Source: Calothrix anomala FACHB-343
Lineage (GTDB): Bacteria; Cyanobacteriota; Cyanobacteriia; Cyanobacteriales; Nostocaceae
NCBI RefSeq assembly: GCF_014696435.1
Contig: NZ_JACJQG010000006.1
Location: 124,001 to 188,000, forward strand
DNA: 64,000 bases
Direction of reading: 5' to 3'
Shown: one piece after another, positions 9,205-18,537 of the stretch
Layout: each line of letters begins with the position of its first letter
Position numbering within the stretch: the stretch's first letter is position 1
Notes under the pieces: generated by a model
The model's input: the letters and a program-made list of their open reading frames with translations, nothing else
Database searches by the model: none
What the model was told of the DNA's origin: nothing
Translations under genes and position numbers: made by a program

Positions 9205-9498
9205 TTAAGCTGCCTCTAGAGGAGCCATTGTCAAACCCGCCCGTCGTAGTTGTTGGTGATATAGTTCTGCTGGTTCTTGGGGCCCTACCCAGACAATCGC
9301 TTGACCTTCAAAATGTACTTGGTTAGTTAAATCCCAAGCATGGTCGCTAGTCATTCCGGGGATATACTTCATCAGACACTCAGCTACATGCTGAAATGTA
9401 TTAAAGTCATCATTTAGCACAATCACTTTGTAATTGGGATACTGCTTGCGCACAACTTGAGTAGACTTTGTTGGTGCTACAGTCGGTGTGGCGCTCAT
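9205..9498 (-). CDS. clpS: ClpS adaptor, second cyanobacterial type
   Basis: A protein of about 97 residues from the ATG at 9498 (MSATPTVAPT). An in-frame ATG at 9549 would add 17 residues not expected in the family, so I use the inner start. The core VIVLNDDFNTFQHVAECLMK holds the ClpS NDD motif, followed by GMTSDHAWDL and the C-terminal VHFEGQAIVW. ClpS delivers N-degron substrates to the ClpAP-type (in cyanobacteria ClpC) protease. The NDDFNTFQHV sequence and the long hydrophilic N-terminus fit the paralog often called ClpS2, which is reported to have altered N-terminal residue choice. Confidence 0.9.
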   Translation of the reverse strand: MSATPTVAPTKSTQVVRKQYPNYKVIVLNDDFNTFQHVAECLMKYIPGMTSDHAWDLTNQVHFEGQAIVWVGPQEPAELYHQQLRRAGLTMAPLEAA

Positions 9499-9549
9499 CC
9501 TATAAACATCTGCTGAAAGTCTGGTTAGCATAAAACAGTTAACCATCAA

Positions 9550-10008
9550 GATTTTACAAAACTACATTCACAAATAACTAGTTTAGTCTATCTTCTGGAG
9601 TCCAGATTTGCTCTGTTAACTTTTTGTACAGGGAATTTTCCCCAACAAGGTCAGTTAACACCTCATCTCTCAACTATGCTCGCTCGCTGAGATGCATTCT
9701 TGACAGGTTAAGATTATCGGCAATTTGTCAATCAGTAATATTGCTGAAATTATTAACGAAATCGGGGACAGTAAACAGAATTTTTCGTTTTTGTGCTGCT
9801 AAAGGCTAAAAGTCACTCTACTTCTACACCTAACTAAAAAAGCATCACTCATTCTCACTGAGACCGTCCAAAAATATTTAATTTTTACCTAACCCCTAAT
9901 CGCCTTAATCGCGTCACTACTAAATGACAAAACTAATTGAGTCTTAACCTGTCGTGAATGATATGTCGCCGCAATTTTAATCCTACGACTGAATGAGAGA
10001 AGCACACA
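9550..10008. other. Non-coding stretch between clpS and pnp
   Basis: No convincing gene is seen here. It should hold the clpS promoter (leftward) near its left end and pnp 3' sequence at its right. The 61-codon frame at 9624-9809 has no recognisable features and looks accidental. Confidence 0.6.
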
Positions 10009-10058
10009 GCGATGCCTTGCCCTAAGGCATCGCGGATTTTAGATTCAATCTAAAATCC
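10009..10058 (-). terminator. Two adjacent hairpins downstream of pnp
   Basis: Two perfect inverted repeats lie back to back just after the pnp stop: GCGATGCCTTG with CTAAGGCATCGC at 10009-10033, then GGATTTTAGATT with AATCTAAAATCC at 10034-10058. The order suits transcription from pnp leftward. There is no strong T-run, so this may be an RNA-processing or stabilising structure rather than a classic intrinsic terminator. Confidence 0.55.
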
Positions 10059-10067
10059 TCAATCGTT

Positions 10068-12224
10068 TTAACGATTAACTGCTGCTGCTTCCCGCGCTGC
10101 AGCTGCTTGGTCAGGATGGATACCTAAACGTGTGAGATTAATTCGACCTTTGTTGTCAATCTCGCGCACTTTGACAATCACTTCATCACCAACAGCTACT
10201 TCATCCTCAACTTTGCCTACACGGTAGTCTGCGAGTTGAGAGATGTGAATCATACCTTCTTTACCAGGCAAAAATTCCACGAACGCGCCTATGGGTATAA
10301 TTCGAGTCACGCGACCCACGTAAACATCACCTTCGTGTAATTTACGGGTCATGCCTTGGACGATATTTCTCGCTCTCTTGGCCTTGCTTTCATCCACAGC
10401 AGAAATCGTGACGGTGCCATCATCTTCGATGTCAATTTTGGCACCAGTTTCTTCGGTGATGCCTTTAATTGTCTTACCGCCAGGGCCAATCACTAGACCA
10501 ATCATGTCAGGATCGATCTTAATGGTGAGCAAGCGTGGGGCATAAGGTGAGGTTTCCGTGCGGGGTTGGTCGATGGTTTGCAGCATTTTATCTAAAATGT
10601 GCAACCTTGCCGATTTCGCTTGATGGATAGCTTGGGCGATAATATCCAAGGACAAACCGGAGATTTTCATATCCATTTGTAAGGCTGTAATCCCCGAATC
10701 TGTACCCGCGACTTTAAAGTCCATGTCGCCTAAAAAGTCTTCGATACCTTGAATATCCGTGAGAACCCGGACTTCATCGCCTTCTTTAATCAGACCCATC
10801 GCTGCACCGCTAACAGGCTTGATAATCGGTACGCCAGCATCCATTAAGGCGAGGGTGGAACCACATACGGAACCCATTGAAGTGGAACCGTTGGAAGAAA
10901 GTACTTCCGATACTACGCGAATTACGTAAGGGAATTGTTCTTTCGGTGGTAGCACTGGTAACAGTGCCCGCTCTGCTAAAGCACCGTGACCAATTTCCCG
11001 TCTACCGGGGGCGCGCATGGGCTTAGTTTCGCCAACGGAGAAGGGTGGGAAGTTGTAATGGTGCAAATAGCGTTTGGATTGGTCTGTTTGCAGGTCATCA
11101 TTGAGGTTTTGGGCGTCGCCAGGTGTACCCAAGGTACAGGCAGATAATACTTGGGTGAGTCCCCGATTAAACAAGCCACTTCCGTGAACTCGCTTAGGTA
11201 GAACATCAACTAAACAAGAAACAGGACGCACTTCGTCAAGTTTCCGCCCATCAACCCGAACGTTGTCTTCGACGATTTGACGGCGCATGAAGTGCTTGGT
11301 AATTTCTTTAAAGGTGTTACCAAGGGCTTTGCTGTTAGCGGTTGTGGCTAGGCGGATGGGATCTTCTTCGGGAAGTTCCGCGATCGCATTCGCTATACTT
11401 TCCTTAACGACATCCAAAGCTGCATCTCGCTCTGGCTTAGTTAATTCAAACTGCGCGAGAATTTTCTTAATTTCTGCACTAGCGCGATCGCTAATAAACT
11501 GGTCTAAAGTTGGGTCTACTTCTGGCGGTTCGCCTTTGACAATTTCTAGACCGAGTTCTTGAACTAAATCTAGTTGCGCCTGGATTAAATCCCTAACAGC
11601 TTCGTAGCCAAAATCAATCGCCTCGATAATATCGCGTTCTGGCAACTGATTGGCTCCCGCTTCCACCATAATTACCCCATCTGGCGAACCCGCAACCACC
11701 AGATCCAAATCGCCGGCTTCAATTTCTGCGTAGGTAGGGTTAATGACAAAATCATCACCTACTAAGCCTACTCTAACTGCTGCCATTGGGCCGTTAAAAG
11801 GAATTTGGGCAATCAAGGTAGCAATTGAAGCACCTGTAACAGCGAGCACATCGGGCGGTACTTGCTCATCCATTGACAACGTCAAAGCGACAACTTGCAA
11901 GTCATCCCGCAACCATGAAGGGAACAAAGGACGCAGGGGACGGTCTATCAGACGGCTAGTAAGAATTGTTTTTTCTGGGGGACGACCTTCACGCCGCATG
12001 ATCCCGCCGGGAATCCTACCCGCAGCATACAGTCTTTCTTCGTAATCTACTGTGAGGGGAAGAAAATCAATGCCTTCTCTGGCTTGCGATCGCGTAGCCG
12101 TCACCAAAACAGCTGTATCCCCCGATTGTATCAAAACTGACCCACCAGCTTGGGGTGCTAGCAGGCCTACCTTCAGTCGAATATCCCGTCCGTCAAAGGA
12201 TATTGACTTATCAACTTCTGTCAT
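10068..12224 (-). CDS. pnp: Polynucleotide phosphorylase
   Basis: A protein of 718 residues, the normal size. It degrades RNA 3' to 5' with phosphate and can also add heteropolymeric tails, which in cyanobacteria replaces poly(A) polymerase. Two RNase PH domains (about 1-215 and 315-540) flank a helical domain. The second carries the FFRR-loop equivalent, [17 protein letters not shown], and the catalytic aspartates of the [10 protein letters not shown] stretch. A KH domain ([16 protein letters not shown], about 565-620) and an S1 domain ([11 protein letters not shown], about 630-700) end the protein. It is a single gene reading away from the mobile debris to its right. Confidence 0.97.
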   Translation of the reverse strand: MTEVDKSISFDGRDIRLKVGLLAPQAGGSVLIQSGDTAVLVTATRSQAREGIDFLPLTVDYEERLYAAGRIPGGIMRREGRPPEKTILTSRLIDRPLRPLFPSWLRDDLQVVALTLSMDEQVPPDVLAVTGASIATLIAQIPFNGPMAAVRVGLVGDDFVINPTYAEIEAGDLDLVVAGSPDGVIMVEAGANQLPERDIIEAIDFGYEAVRDLIQAQLDLVQELGLEIVKGEPPEVDPTLDQFISDRASAEIKKILAQFELTKPERDAALDVVKESIANAIAELPEEDPIRLATTANSKALGNTFKEITKHFMRRQIVEDNVRVDGRKLDEVRPVSCLVDVLPKRVHGSGLFNRGLTQVLSACTLGTPGDAQNLNDDLQTDQSKRYLHHYNFPPFSVGETKPMRAPGRREIGHGALAERALLPVLPPKEQFPYVIRVVSEVLSSNGSTSMGSVCGSTLALMDAGVPIIKPVSGAAMGLIKEGDEVRVLTDIQGIEDFLGDMDFKVAGTDSGITALQMDMKISGLSLDIIAQAIHQAKSARLHILDKMLQTIDQPRTETSPYAPRLLTIKIDPDMIGLVIGPGGKTIKGITEETGAKIDIEDDGTVTISAVDESKAKRARNIVQGMTRKLHEGDVYVGRVTRIIPIGAFVEFLPGKEGMIHISQLADYRVGKVEDEVAVGDEVIVKVREIDNKGRINLTRLGIHPDQAAAAREAAAVNR

Positions 12225-12299
12225 TCAGTTTTTTTTCCTTCTATGCACGCTATTCTCTCTCTGTGGCAATCCTAACATTTATGCCCTCTAGCTGGCTTC

Positions 12300-12741
12300 A
12301 GGTACATACAAAGTTGACATTCCTCTACCTGATTAAATTTCGCTATGCTCATTTAATCGGAAAGGCAGGGGATTCTTGGTTCGTCCAGCAAGCCGTAAAC
12401 CTTTGTGTCCCTATTCCCAACGCTGTTAGTACACGGGCAGTACTTAACCAAGCATCCGCTACTACTGTACGAAATGCCGAGCCAATTCACAAAAGACCTA
12501 GAGGGCATCTGTCCCCAAGCTTTCAGGTACTTTACCGAGAGTGTCTTAAGAGTCTGTTTCTCTCTTTTCCCTATGTTCTCCTGTGCCCCAGGATACATTG
12601 TGTTTGAAGTTGTTTTCTTTTCTAGGTTCACGCGCAACTTGTTAGGTTACGACTGGGTTTTTCAGGTGGACTTTCCCTACCCACCGAGCATTACTACTTT
12701 CTAGCCAGTCGTGTGGAGACACCCCAGGTTTGTATAGTCAC
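12300..12741 (-). mobile_element. Group II intron-like ribozyme fragment / mobile-element debris
   Basis: A GC-richer, non-coding stretch whose minus strand shows segments typical of group II intron RNA: a GTGAC-type start at 12741, AACCTAACAAG, CAGGAGAACATAGGGAA, CTTGGGGACAGATGCC and TTTCGTACAGTAGTAGCGG. These occur in the same order as in domains I-III of LtrB-type introns. No reverse-transcriptase gene or domain V follows. Instead the element ends in a hairpin (AATCCCCTGCC ... GGTAGAGGAATGTCAAC, about 12299-12370) that looks more like the right end of an IS200/IS605 element. It may therefore be a truncated intron, a tnpB omega-RNA end, or a composite. Overlapping frames here carry no known protein motif. 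Confidence 0.45.
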
Positions 12742-12800
12742 GTGCTAGCGGTTTTTCAGCCTGTACTCTATATTTAAATAGTACGTACAATCCGCCGTAT

Positions 12801-12950
12801 ATTTCAAGGACTAAAAGACTCGAAATTCGCTTATCTCAATACGAACTGATGCAACTACAGCAGGAGGCACAGAAGCAGGGATCTTCTATGGCTGATTTGC
12901 TCAGAAAGTATATTTCTAAACTGCCAAAGCCAAAGATTGACCGCAATTAA
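12801..12950 (+). pseudogene. Ribbon-helix-helix-like small protein remnant
   Basis: An open frame of 49 residues reads TKRLEIRLSQYELMQLQQEA, then KQGSSMADLLRKYIS, and ends at a TAA at 12948. The strand followed by two amphipathic helices is the pattern of small CopG/ribbon-helix-helix accessory proteins that accompany some insertion sequences. There is no ATG where one is expected: the codon before SRTKRLEIRL is ATT at 12801. Either ATT is used, or the start codon has mutated. The frame is followed by a strong hairpin, so it is probably the leftover end of a transposable element. Confidence 0.5.
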
Positions 12951-12958
12951 AATTGCCG

Positions 12959-13001
12959 TTGGCACTATATCCCCGGTCTAAAGACACAGGGATATAGTGC
13001 A
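12959..13001. mobile_element. Probable IS200/IS605 right-end hairpin
   Basis: An imperfect palindrome, GCACTATATCCCC with AGGGATATAGTGC, sits 10 bp after the ribbon-helix-helix-like frame. Long subterminal hairpins like this mark the right ends of IS200/IS605-type elements in cyanobacteria. It also faces the end of the convergent acetyltransferase gene and could terminate its transcript. Confidence 0.5.
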
Positions 13002-13028
13002 TATCGGAAAGTTTTATAAACAACCTTG

Positions 13029-13574
13029 TCAACTTAAGGCACGATACATCATTAATGCCCCGACCGTTTGCCCGTCGGCTAGTTTGGCGGCTTGGGGAAT
13101 GCGGCCGATAATCTCAAAACCCAATGTTTGCCACAGGTTAATTGACGGTATATTAGTTTCAAAGACCAAATTAAACATGACTGCTTCGTAGCCTAATTGA
13201 GCTGCGATCGCTAACATCGACTCTCCCATCAACCGTCCTATGCCTTGACCCCGCGCGGCTGGTTGTACAATAAAACCAGCGTTGCAAATATGGCTACACC
13301 GACCGGGAAAGTTGGGTTTTAAATAAAATGCCCCTAATATATCTTTGGGTTTGTGTGTAGTACCCGGCTCAACAGCCCTAACAACAAAGGCGTCCTGATT
13401 CAACCAGTAAGCTGCAAATTCTGCTGGTGACAAGGGTTGCTTTTGCTGATAGGTTTTCCCTTCAAGAATGACTAGATTGAGTAATGCCCTGACTACCTCC
13501 TGTTCTTGCGGATGCATGTAATCTAGTTCTACTTTTATGCCATTTTTTGTTTGTTGAGTTATGGGAAGTTGCAT
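13029..13574 (-). CDS. GNAT-family N-acetyltransferase
   Basis: A protein of 181 residues with the GNAT acetyl-CoA-binding motif A visible as GFIVQPAARGQGIGRLMGESML (Q/RxxGxG/A = ARGQGIG, near residue 110). Motif B follows as VFETNIPSINLWQTLGFEIIGRIP. It transfers an acetyl group from acetyl-CoA to an unknown amine. The N-terminus contains no membrane segment. It stands alone, with mobile debris downstream and 313 bp of non-coding DNA upstream. Confidence 0.85.
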   Translation of the reverse strand: MQLPITQQTKNGIKVELDYMHPQEQEVVRALLNLVILEGKTYQQKQPLSPAEFAAYWLNQDAFVVRAVEPGTTHKPKDILGAFYLKPNFPGRCSHICNAGFIVQPAARGQGIGRLMGESMLAIAAQLGYEAVMFNLVFETNIPSINLWQTLGFEIIGRIPQAAKLADGQTVGALMMYRALS

Positions 13575-13887
13575 TTATCAAGAATTTAATTTATGACTAT
13601 TCATAATAGTAAATATTATTATATTTTGTAAGGATAAAATTGTATATAGATGTGCAAAATGCCCAATAATTTTAATGGATTGAACCGCCAAGGACGCCAA
13701 GGACGCCAAGATTTATTAGATGAGTCAGTTAATGAAATAGGAGTTTTTAAGAGATTTAGAAAGCAAAATATGTAAATATATAGTGATTTCTCATAAAATC
13801 ATAAACTTATTGTTACGAAAAGACATATATTTACGAATTAATTATTGTTGGCTGTAAACAAATTAGTAGCGTATCGGTAGTTGGAAA
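13575..13887. other. Non-coding stretch with short direct repeat
   Basis: An AT-rich intergenic region between divergent genes. At 13683-13712 it contains AACCGCCAAGGACGCCAAGG followed by ACGCCAAG, a direct repeat of the GGACGCCAA type that is common in cyanobacterial intergenic DNA. Promoters for the acetyltransferase and the helicase gene must lie here, but no clear -10/-35 pair stands out. Confidence 0.6.
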
Positions 13888-16782
13888 ATGGCAATTTTAC
13901 ACGGGATTTGGTTAAATAAAAAACAAAATAACTGTTTATTTATTTGGGGAGAAACTTGGCGTTCTGCACAGGTAAATGCTGATATTAGTGACGCTGAGAT
14001 ACCATCACATCCCTTGGCGATGACAGCACAGGAGTTAAGTGAATGGTTAAGTTCCCGTAACCTGAAAATTGCTAACTTTATCCAACAGCCGCAAGTAGCT
14101 GTTACTGCGGGACGCAAACGTCAAAGTACAGCAGTCAAAGAAGTACCTTTACCCAGCCAAGCGCAAATTATTGCTTTACCAACTCAAATATCAGTAAATA
14201 GTATTTCGCCTATACATTCTGCTGTTGAGTCAATAGATTCCCAACCATATCTACATCCTTGGAAAGTCGAGGGTTTTTGTCTTCAGCCTAGTGTTGCTAT
14301 CAAATTTTTAGCTTCTCTTCCATTAAGTAATATTAGCGGCAAGGATGCATTTATAAGTGGAGATTTACGCTTTTGGTCGCAGGTAGCTAGATGGAGTTTA
14401 GATTTAATTTCTCGTTCTAAGTTCTTGCCTATAATTCAACGAGAAACTGATAAATTAATTGCTAGCTGGCAAGTACTTTTAGATAGTGCGGTAGATGGTA
14501 CAAGATTAGAAAAATTCTCTCAGTTAATGCCTTTAGGTTGTCGGACATATCAAACAGCAATTGAGTCTGAAGAATTTACCCCATCTCAATTATATGTAGA
14601 CTTACCTTTACCGCCGCAGGAATTAATTTTAGGATTTCTCAACAGTACAATTGATGTACAAGTGCGAGAAATGTTAGGTTCTCAAGCAATAATTGAACCG
14701 AGAATGATGGCGGCGTTACCTGCTGGAGTGCGTCAGTGGTTGCAAGGTTTAACGACTGAATCGCCAACAATTAATGCAGATGCAATTGGTGTAGAAAGAC
14801 TGCAAGCCGCATTAACAGCTTGGACTTTGCCGCTACAATATCAATTAACTCATAAAGCTTTATTTCGGACTTGTTTTGAATTGCGATCGCCTGAAGCGGG
14901 AGAATCGGCATGGAAATTAATATATTATCTCCAAGCTGCGGACGATCCAGCGTTTCTAGTCGATGCAGCAACAATTTGGCAACATCCTGTTGAGCAATTA
15001 GTTTATCAAAATCGCACCATCGAACAACCCCAGGAAACTTTTATGCGCGGTTTGGGGTTAGCTTCGCGATTATATCCCGCGATCGCGCCCAGTTTAGAAA
15101 CAGAATATCCCGAATCTTTGAGTCTCAACCCCATACAGGCTTACGATTTTATTAAATCTGTAGCTTGGCGCTTAGAAGATAGCGGTTTAGGCGTGGTTTT
15201 ACCAGCGAGTTTAGCAAACCGGGAAGGCTGGGCAAACCGTTTAGGCTTAAAAATTACCGCCGAAACCCCAAATCAACAGCAAGGGCGATTAGGCTTACAA
15301 AGCTTACTCAATTTTCAATGGAAATTAGCGATTGGCGGACAAACAATTTCTAAAGCCCAATTTGACAGGCTGGTAGCCTTAAATAGCCCCCTTGTAGAAA
15401 TCAACGGCGAGTGGGTAGAGTTACGTCCCCAAGATATTAAAACCGCCCAGTCCTTTTTTGCTTCCCGTAAGGAAAAAATGTCCTTGTCCTTAGAAGATGC
15501 TTTGCGTTTAAGTACAGGGGATACCCAAGCCATCGAAAAATTACCAGTAGTTAGCTTTGAAGCCTCTGGTGCATTACAAGAATTAATTGGGGCGCTAACT
15601 AATAATCAAGCGATCGCACCTTTACCCACACCTGCTAACTTTAAAGGAGAATTGCGACCTTATCAACAACGCGGTGCAGCTTGGCTAGCCTTCCTCGAAC
15701 GTTGGGGTTTAGGCGCATGTCTCGCAGACGACATGGGTTTAGGTAAAACCATTCAGTTCATCGCCTTTCTACTACACCTCAAAGAACAGGATGCACTAGA
15801 AAAACCCACCCTACTAGTTTGCCCGACTTCTGTATTAGGTAATTGGGAAAGAGAAGTGAAAAAATTTGCACCCACAATCAAAATTTTACAATATCACGGT
15901 GATAAACGTCCTAAAGGTAAGACATTTACAGAAACAGCAAAAAAATACAATATAGTCGTCACCAGTTACTCATTAATTCACCGCGACCTCAAATCATTGC
16001 AGACGGTTGATTGGCAAGCCATAGTATTGGATGAAGCCCAGAATGTGAAAAACTCTGATGCTAAACAATCCCAAGCAGTTAGACAATTAGAAGCAACATT
16101 TCGTATCGCTTTAACAGGTACGCCAGTAGAAAATAGACTGCAAGAACTTTGGTCTATTTTAGATTTTCTCAATCCCGGTTATTTGGGGAATAAGCAATTC
16201 TTTCAAAGACGGTTTGCAATGCCGATTGAAAAGTATGGCGATTCCGCTTCTTTAAATCAATTGCGTTCCCTAGTTCAACCCTTTATTCTGCGGCGACTGA
16301 AAACAGATAAAGATATTATTCAAGACTTGCCAGAAAAGCAAGAAATGACTGTATTTTGCGGACTTAGCCCCGAACAAGCGACGCTTTATCAGAAAGTGGT
16401 AGAAGAATCTTTATCTGAGATTGACACCGCTACAGGATTGCAACGTCGGGGAATGATTTTAGCTCTATTAATTAAGCTTAAACAAGTCTGCAATCATCCA
16501 GCCCAATATTTAAAAGCAGACTCGCTAGATAAATATAATTCTGGTAAACTTCAGCGCTTGGACGAAATGCTAGAAGAAGCAATAGCAGAAGGCGATCGCG
16601 CTTTAATCTTCACCCAATTTGCCGAATGGGGTAAATTACTTAAACCGCACCTAGAAAAACAGCTAGGACGAGAAATATTTTTCTTGTATGGTAGCACTAG
16701 CAAAAAACAACGTGAGGAAATGATCGACCGTTTCCAACAAGACCCCCAAGGGCCGCCAATTATGATTCTCTTTGACCATTGA
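13888..16782 (+). pseudogene. SNF2-family helicase, 3' end lost
   Basis: The remaining 964 residues cover the long cyanobacterial N-terminal region (about 1-590) and most of a SNF2/Rad54-like ATPase. Motif I is DDMGLGKTIQ, motif Ia LVCPTSVLGNW, motif II LDEAQNVKN (DEAQ) and motif III ALTGTPVENRL; HPAQYLK and LIFTQFAEWG belong to the second RecA lobe. The frame then runs into a half-MITE at 16771 and stops after FDH. The expected continuation, with motifs V and VI (arginine finger) and about 100 residues, is absent from the window. ATPase coupling should be lost. The usual partner, a SWIM zinc-finger gene, now lies 4 kb downstream, so a caspase/STAND block was inserted or replaced the missing piece. 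Confidence 0.85.
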
Positions 16783-16821
16783 CAAAAAGCATGAAAAATA
16801 TCTGACACTGCGTAAGTCCTA
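16771..16821. mobile_element. Half copy of MITE-like element (copy B)
   Basis: The 51 bp from TTGACCATTGACAAAAAG to TGCGTAAGTCCTA match one end of the full elements at 7973-8114 and 30282-30423; the other end is missing. The left limit of the match coincides with the point where the SNF2 coding sequence is cut. This marks a deletion or recombination breakpoint rather than a simple insertion. Confidence 0.85.
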
Positions 16822-16865
16822 TTTAATAGAAAATAATATACCTTTATTCTCTAGACTCTACGATT

Positions 16866-17879
16866 ATGTCTAACCAATTTGCCCACGGTTATGCTTTGTT
16901 AATTGGAGTTGGTGAAACAGCCGAAACAAAATGGTCATTACCCGTTACAGTCAAAGATGTGCAAGCACTAAAAACCGTGCTAACCGATGCAAACTTGTGT
17001 GCCTATGATTCCGCAAATATTCGCTTATTGCAGAATGAGCAGACAACACGTAGCGCAATCATCGCTGGATTAACCTGGTTACAAGAAAAAGCAGCAAGCG
17101 ATCGCAATGCGACAATAGTAGTTTATTACTCCGGTCATGGATGCTTTGACCAAAAAAGCCAGTGTTATTACTTACTGCAACATGACTTCAAATACTCAGA
17201 TATTGCTAACACCGCACTATCTGCCGCAGAATTTACACAAGCCTTGCGACAAATTCAAGCCAAGCGCTTGTGGGTAGTAATTGATAGCTGTCATGCAGAA
17301 GGTATGGCTACTTCCAAAGGCGAACTACCAGCCGATTTTATCGCCACAGCCTTACCCAAGGGTGTGATAGATGACTTAAAGCAAGGAGAAGGAAGGGCAG
17401 TATTTACATCATCCAGAGGTAATAAGAGTTCTTGGATACGCCCCGATAAAACCATGAGCCTCTACACTTATCATCTCATCGAAGCATTGCAGGGAGCCGC
17501 TAACAAGCCAGGAGACACCACAGTTATGCTCTCAAACCTCATCAATCATTTAGGGAAAACTGTGCCAGAAAGCGCTAGAACCCTGTGTAGAAAAGAACAA
17601 ACGCCATTTTTTGATACAGCAACAGAAGATTTCCCCATCGCCATGTTGCGCGGCGGAAAAGGACTAGCAGACTCAACCCCAAACTCGTCTAAAATAATGA
17701 CGGATCAAGAAGTCGTCACACCTGCACTCGCAAGAGCAAAACGAGCATTAGCTATTTTAGAAGAACAAGCCGCTTCCTATGGAATCAGGATTCCAGTAGA
17801 TTTGCAGATTGAATTGGAAGAAAAACGCCGCCAAGTAATTGAATTAGAATCCCGCCATCAAACAACCGGATTAGATTAA
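16866..17879 (+). CDS. Caspase-like (C14) protease with C-terminal adaptor domain
   Basis: A protein of 337 residues. The caspase/metacaspase p20 region carries the catalytic histidine in YYSGHG (His91) and the catalytic cysteine in VIDSCHAEG (Cys142), so both dyad residues are present. After the protease (about 8-260) comes a linker, then a small helical domain (286-331) with RAKRALAILEEQAASYGI and PVDLQIELEEKRRQVIELE. Almost the same domain opens the STAND ATPase gene 660 bp downstream. By analogy with effector-associated (death-like) domains of bacterial conflict systems, the two proteins probably meet through it. There is no signal peptide, so it is cytoplasmic. Its start lies 45 bp after the half-MITE. 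Confidence 0.88.
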   Translation: MSNQFAHGYALLIGVGETAETKWSLPVTVKDVQALKTVLTDANLCAYDSANIRLLQNEQTTRSAIIAGLTWLQEKAASDRNATIVVYYSGHGCFDQKSQCYYLLQHDFKYSDIANTALSAAEFTQALRQIQAKRLWVVIDSCHAEGMATSKGELPADFIATALPKGVIDDLKQGEGRAVFTSSRGNKSSWIRPDKTMSLYTYHLIEALQGAANKPGDTTVMLSNLINHLGKTVPESARTLCRKEQTPFFDTATEDFPIAMLRGGKGLADSTPNSSKIMTDQEVVTPALARAKRALAILEEQAASYGIRIPVDLQIELEEKRRQVIELESRHQTTGLD

Positions 17880-17937
17880 TTAAAGTACAACAATGCCCAT
17901 TGGTTTTAATTTAACTTCTCTGACTTACCCAACAGAA

Positions 17938-18075
17938 CGCCCACAGGCTATAAGCCTGGGGCTAACGCTACATGAGCTTACCTCCGTGGGCTAAGAAAAT
18001 CTAGCCCACAAAGGTGGGCTTTGTTCAATTAGCCGCACCCTTCCAGGGTGACGGCGGTTTATTGGGTAAGCGAGG
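17938..18075. other. Structured intergenic repeats between caspase and STAND genes
   Basis: Several hairpins lie in tandem: CCCACAGGCT with AGCCTGGGG near 17940-17962, AGCCCAC with GTGGGCT at 18003-18020, and GCCGCACCC with GGGTGACGGC near 18033-18053. These look like dispersed cyanobacterial intergenic repeats and could act as an mRNA structure within a caspase-STAND transcript. Confidence 0.6.
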
Positions 18076-18170
18076 GATTAGGGGTGAGGATAAAATCTCA
18101 TCAACCAAAAGGGTTTCACGTTAAGTTGACACAAATAGGCAATCCCATGCCCTAAAAATTATATTGACTT

Positions 18171-18410
18171 CCGAGAAATTTACACCAACCTTCGCCTTCC
18201 GAACACCAAGCGCCGAGAAATTTACACGAACTTTCGCCTTCCAAACACCAAGCGCCGAGAAATTTACACGAACTTTCGCCTTCCAAACACCAAGCGCCGA
18301 GAAATTTACACGAACTTTCGCCTTCCAAACACCAAACGCCGAGAAATTTACACCAACCTTCCCCTTCCAAACACCAAACGCCGAGAAATTTACACGAACT
18401 TTCCCCTTCC
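18171..18410. repeat. 42-bp tandem repeat, about 5.7 copies
   Basis: Copies start at 18171, 18213, 18255, 18297, 18339 and 18381, an exact 42-bp period. Each begins CCGAGAAATTTACAC and contains CTTCGCCTTCCAAACACCA with a few substitutions. Because 42 is a multiple of three, frames stay open on both strands, which explains the repetitive open frames here. No start signal or protein family supports translation. There are no unique spacers, so it is a minisatellite and not a CRISPR. Confidence 0.95.
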
Positions 18411-18537
18411 AGGGATGCCGTGAAAAACTTATACAATCAAATGAGATAAAAATCTTCCCTAACCAGCCACTCAAATAAACTAAAAAGCTAATTTAATCAT
18501 AATTAATCGCATATTTTTATATTATTGATATAACTCT

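Noticed and set aside
10351-12045. Plus-strand frames inside pnp
   Set aside because: They are antisense shadows of a strongly conserved gene.
12155-12704. Overlapping open frames on both strands right of pnp
   Set aside because: None contains a transposase or other motif, and the region reads better as structured RNA or element debris.
18171-18410. Possible CRISPR array
   Set aside because: The repeats are head-to-tail with an exact 42-bp period and no unique spacers, and no cas genes lie nearby.
18121-18478. Repetitive open frames on both strands (94-117 codons)
   Set aside because: They exist only because 42 is a multiple of three. There is no ribosome-binding site, family or codon signal.
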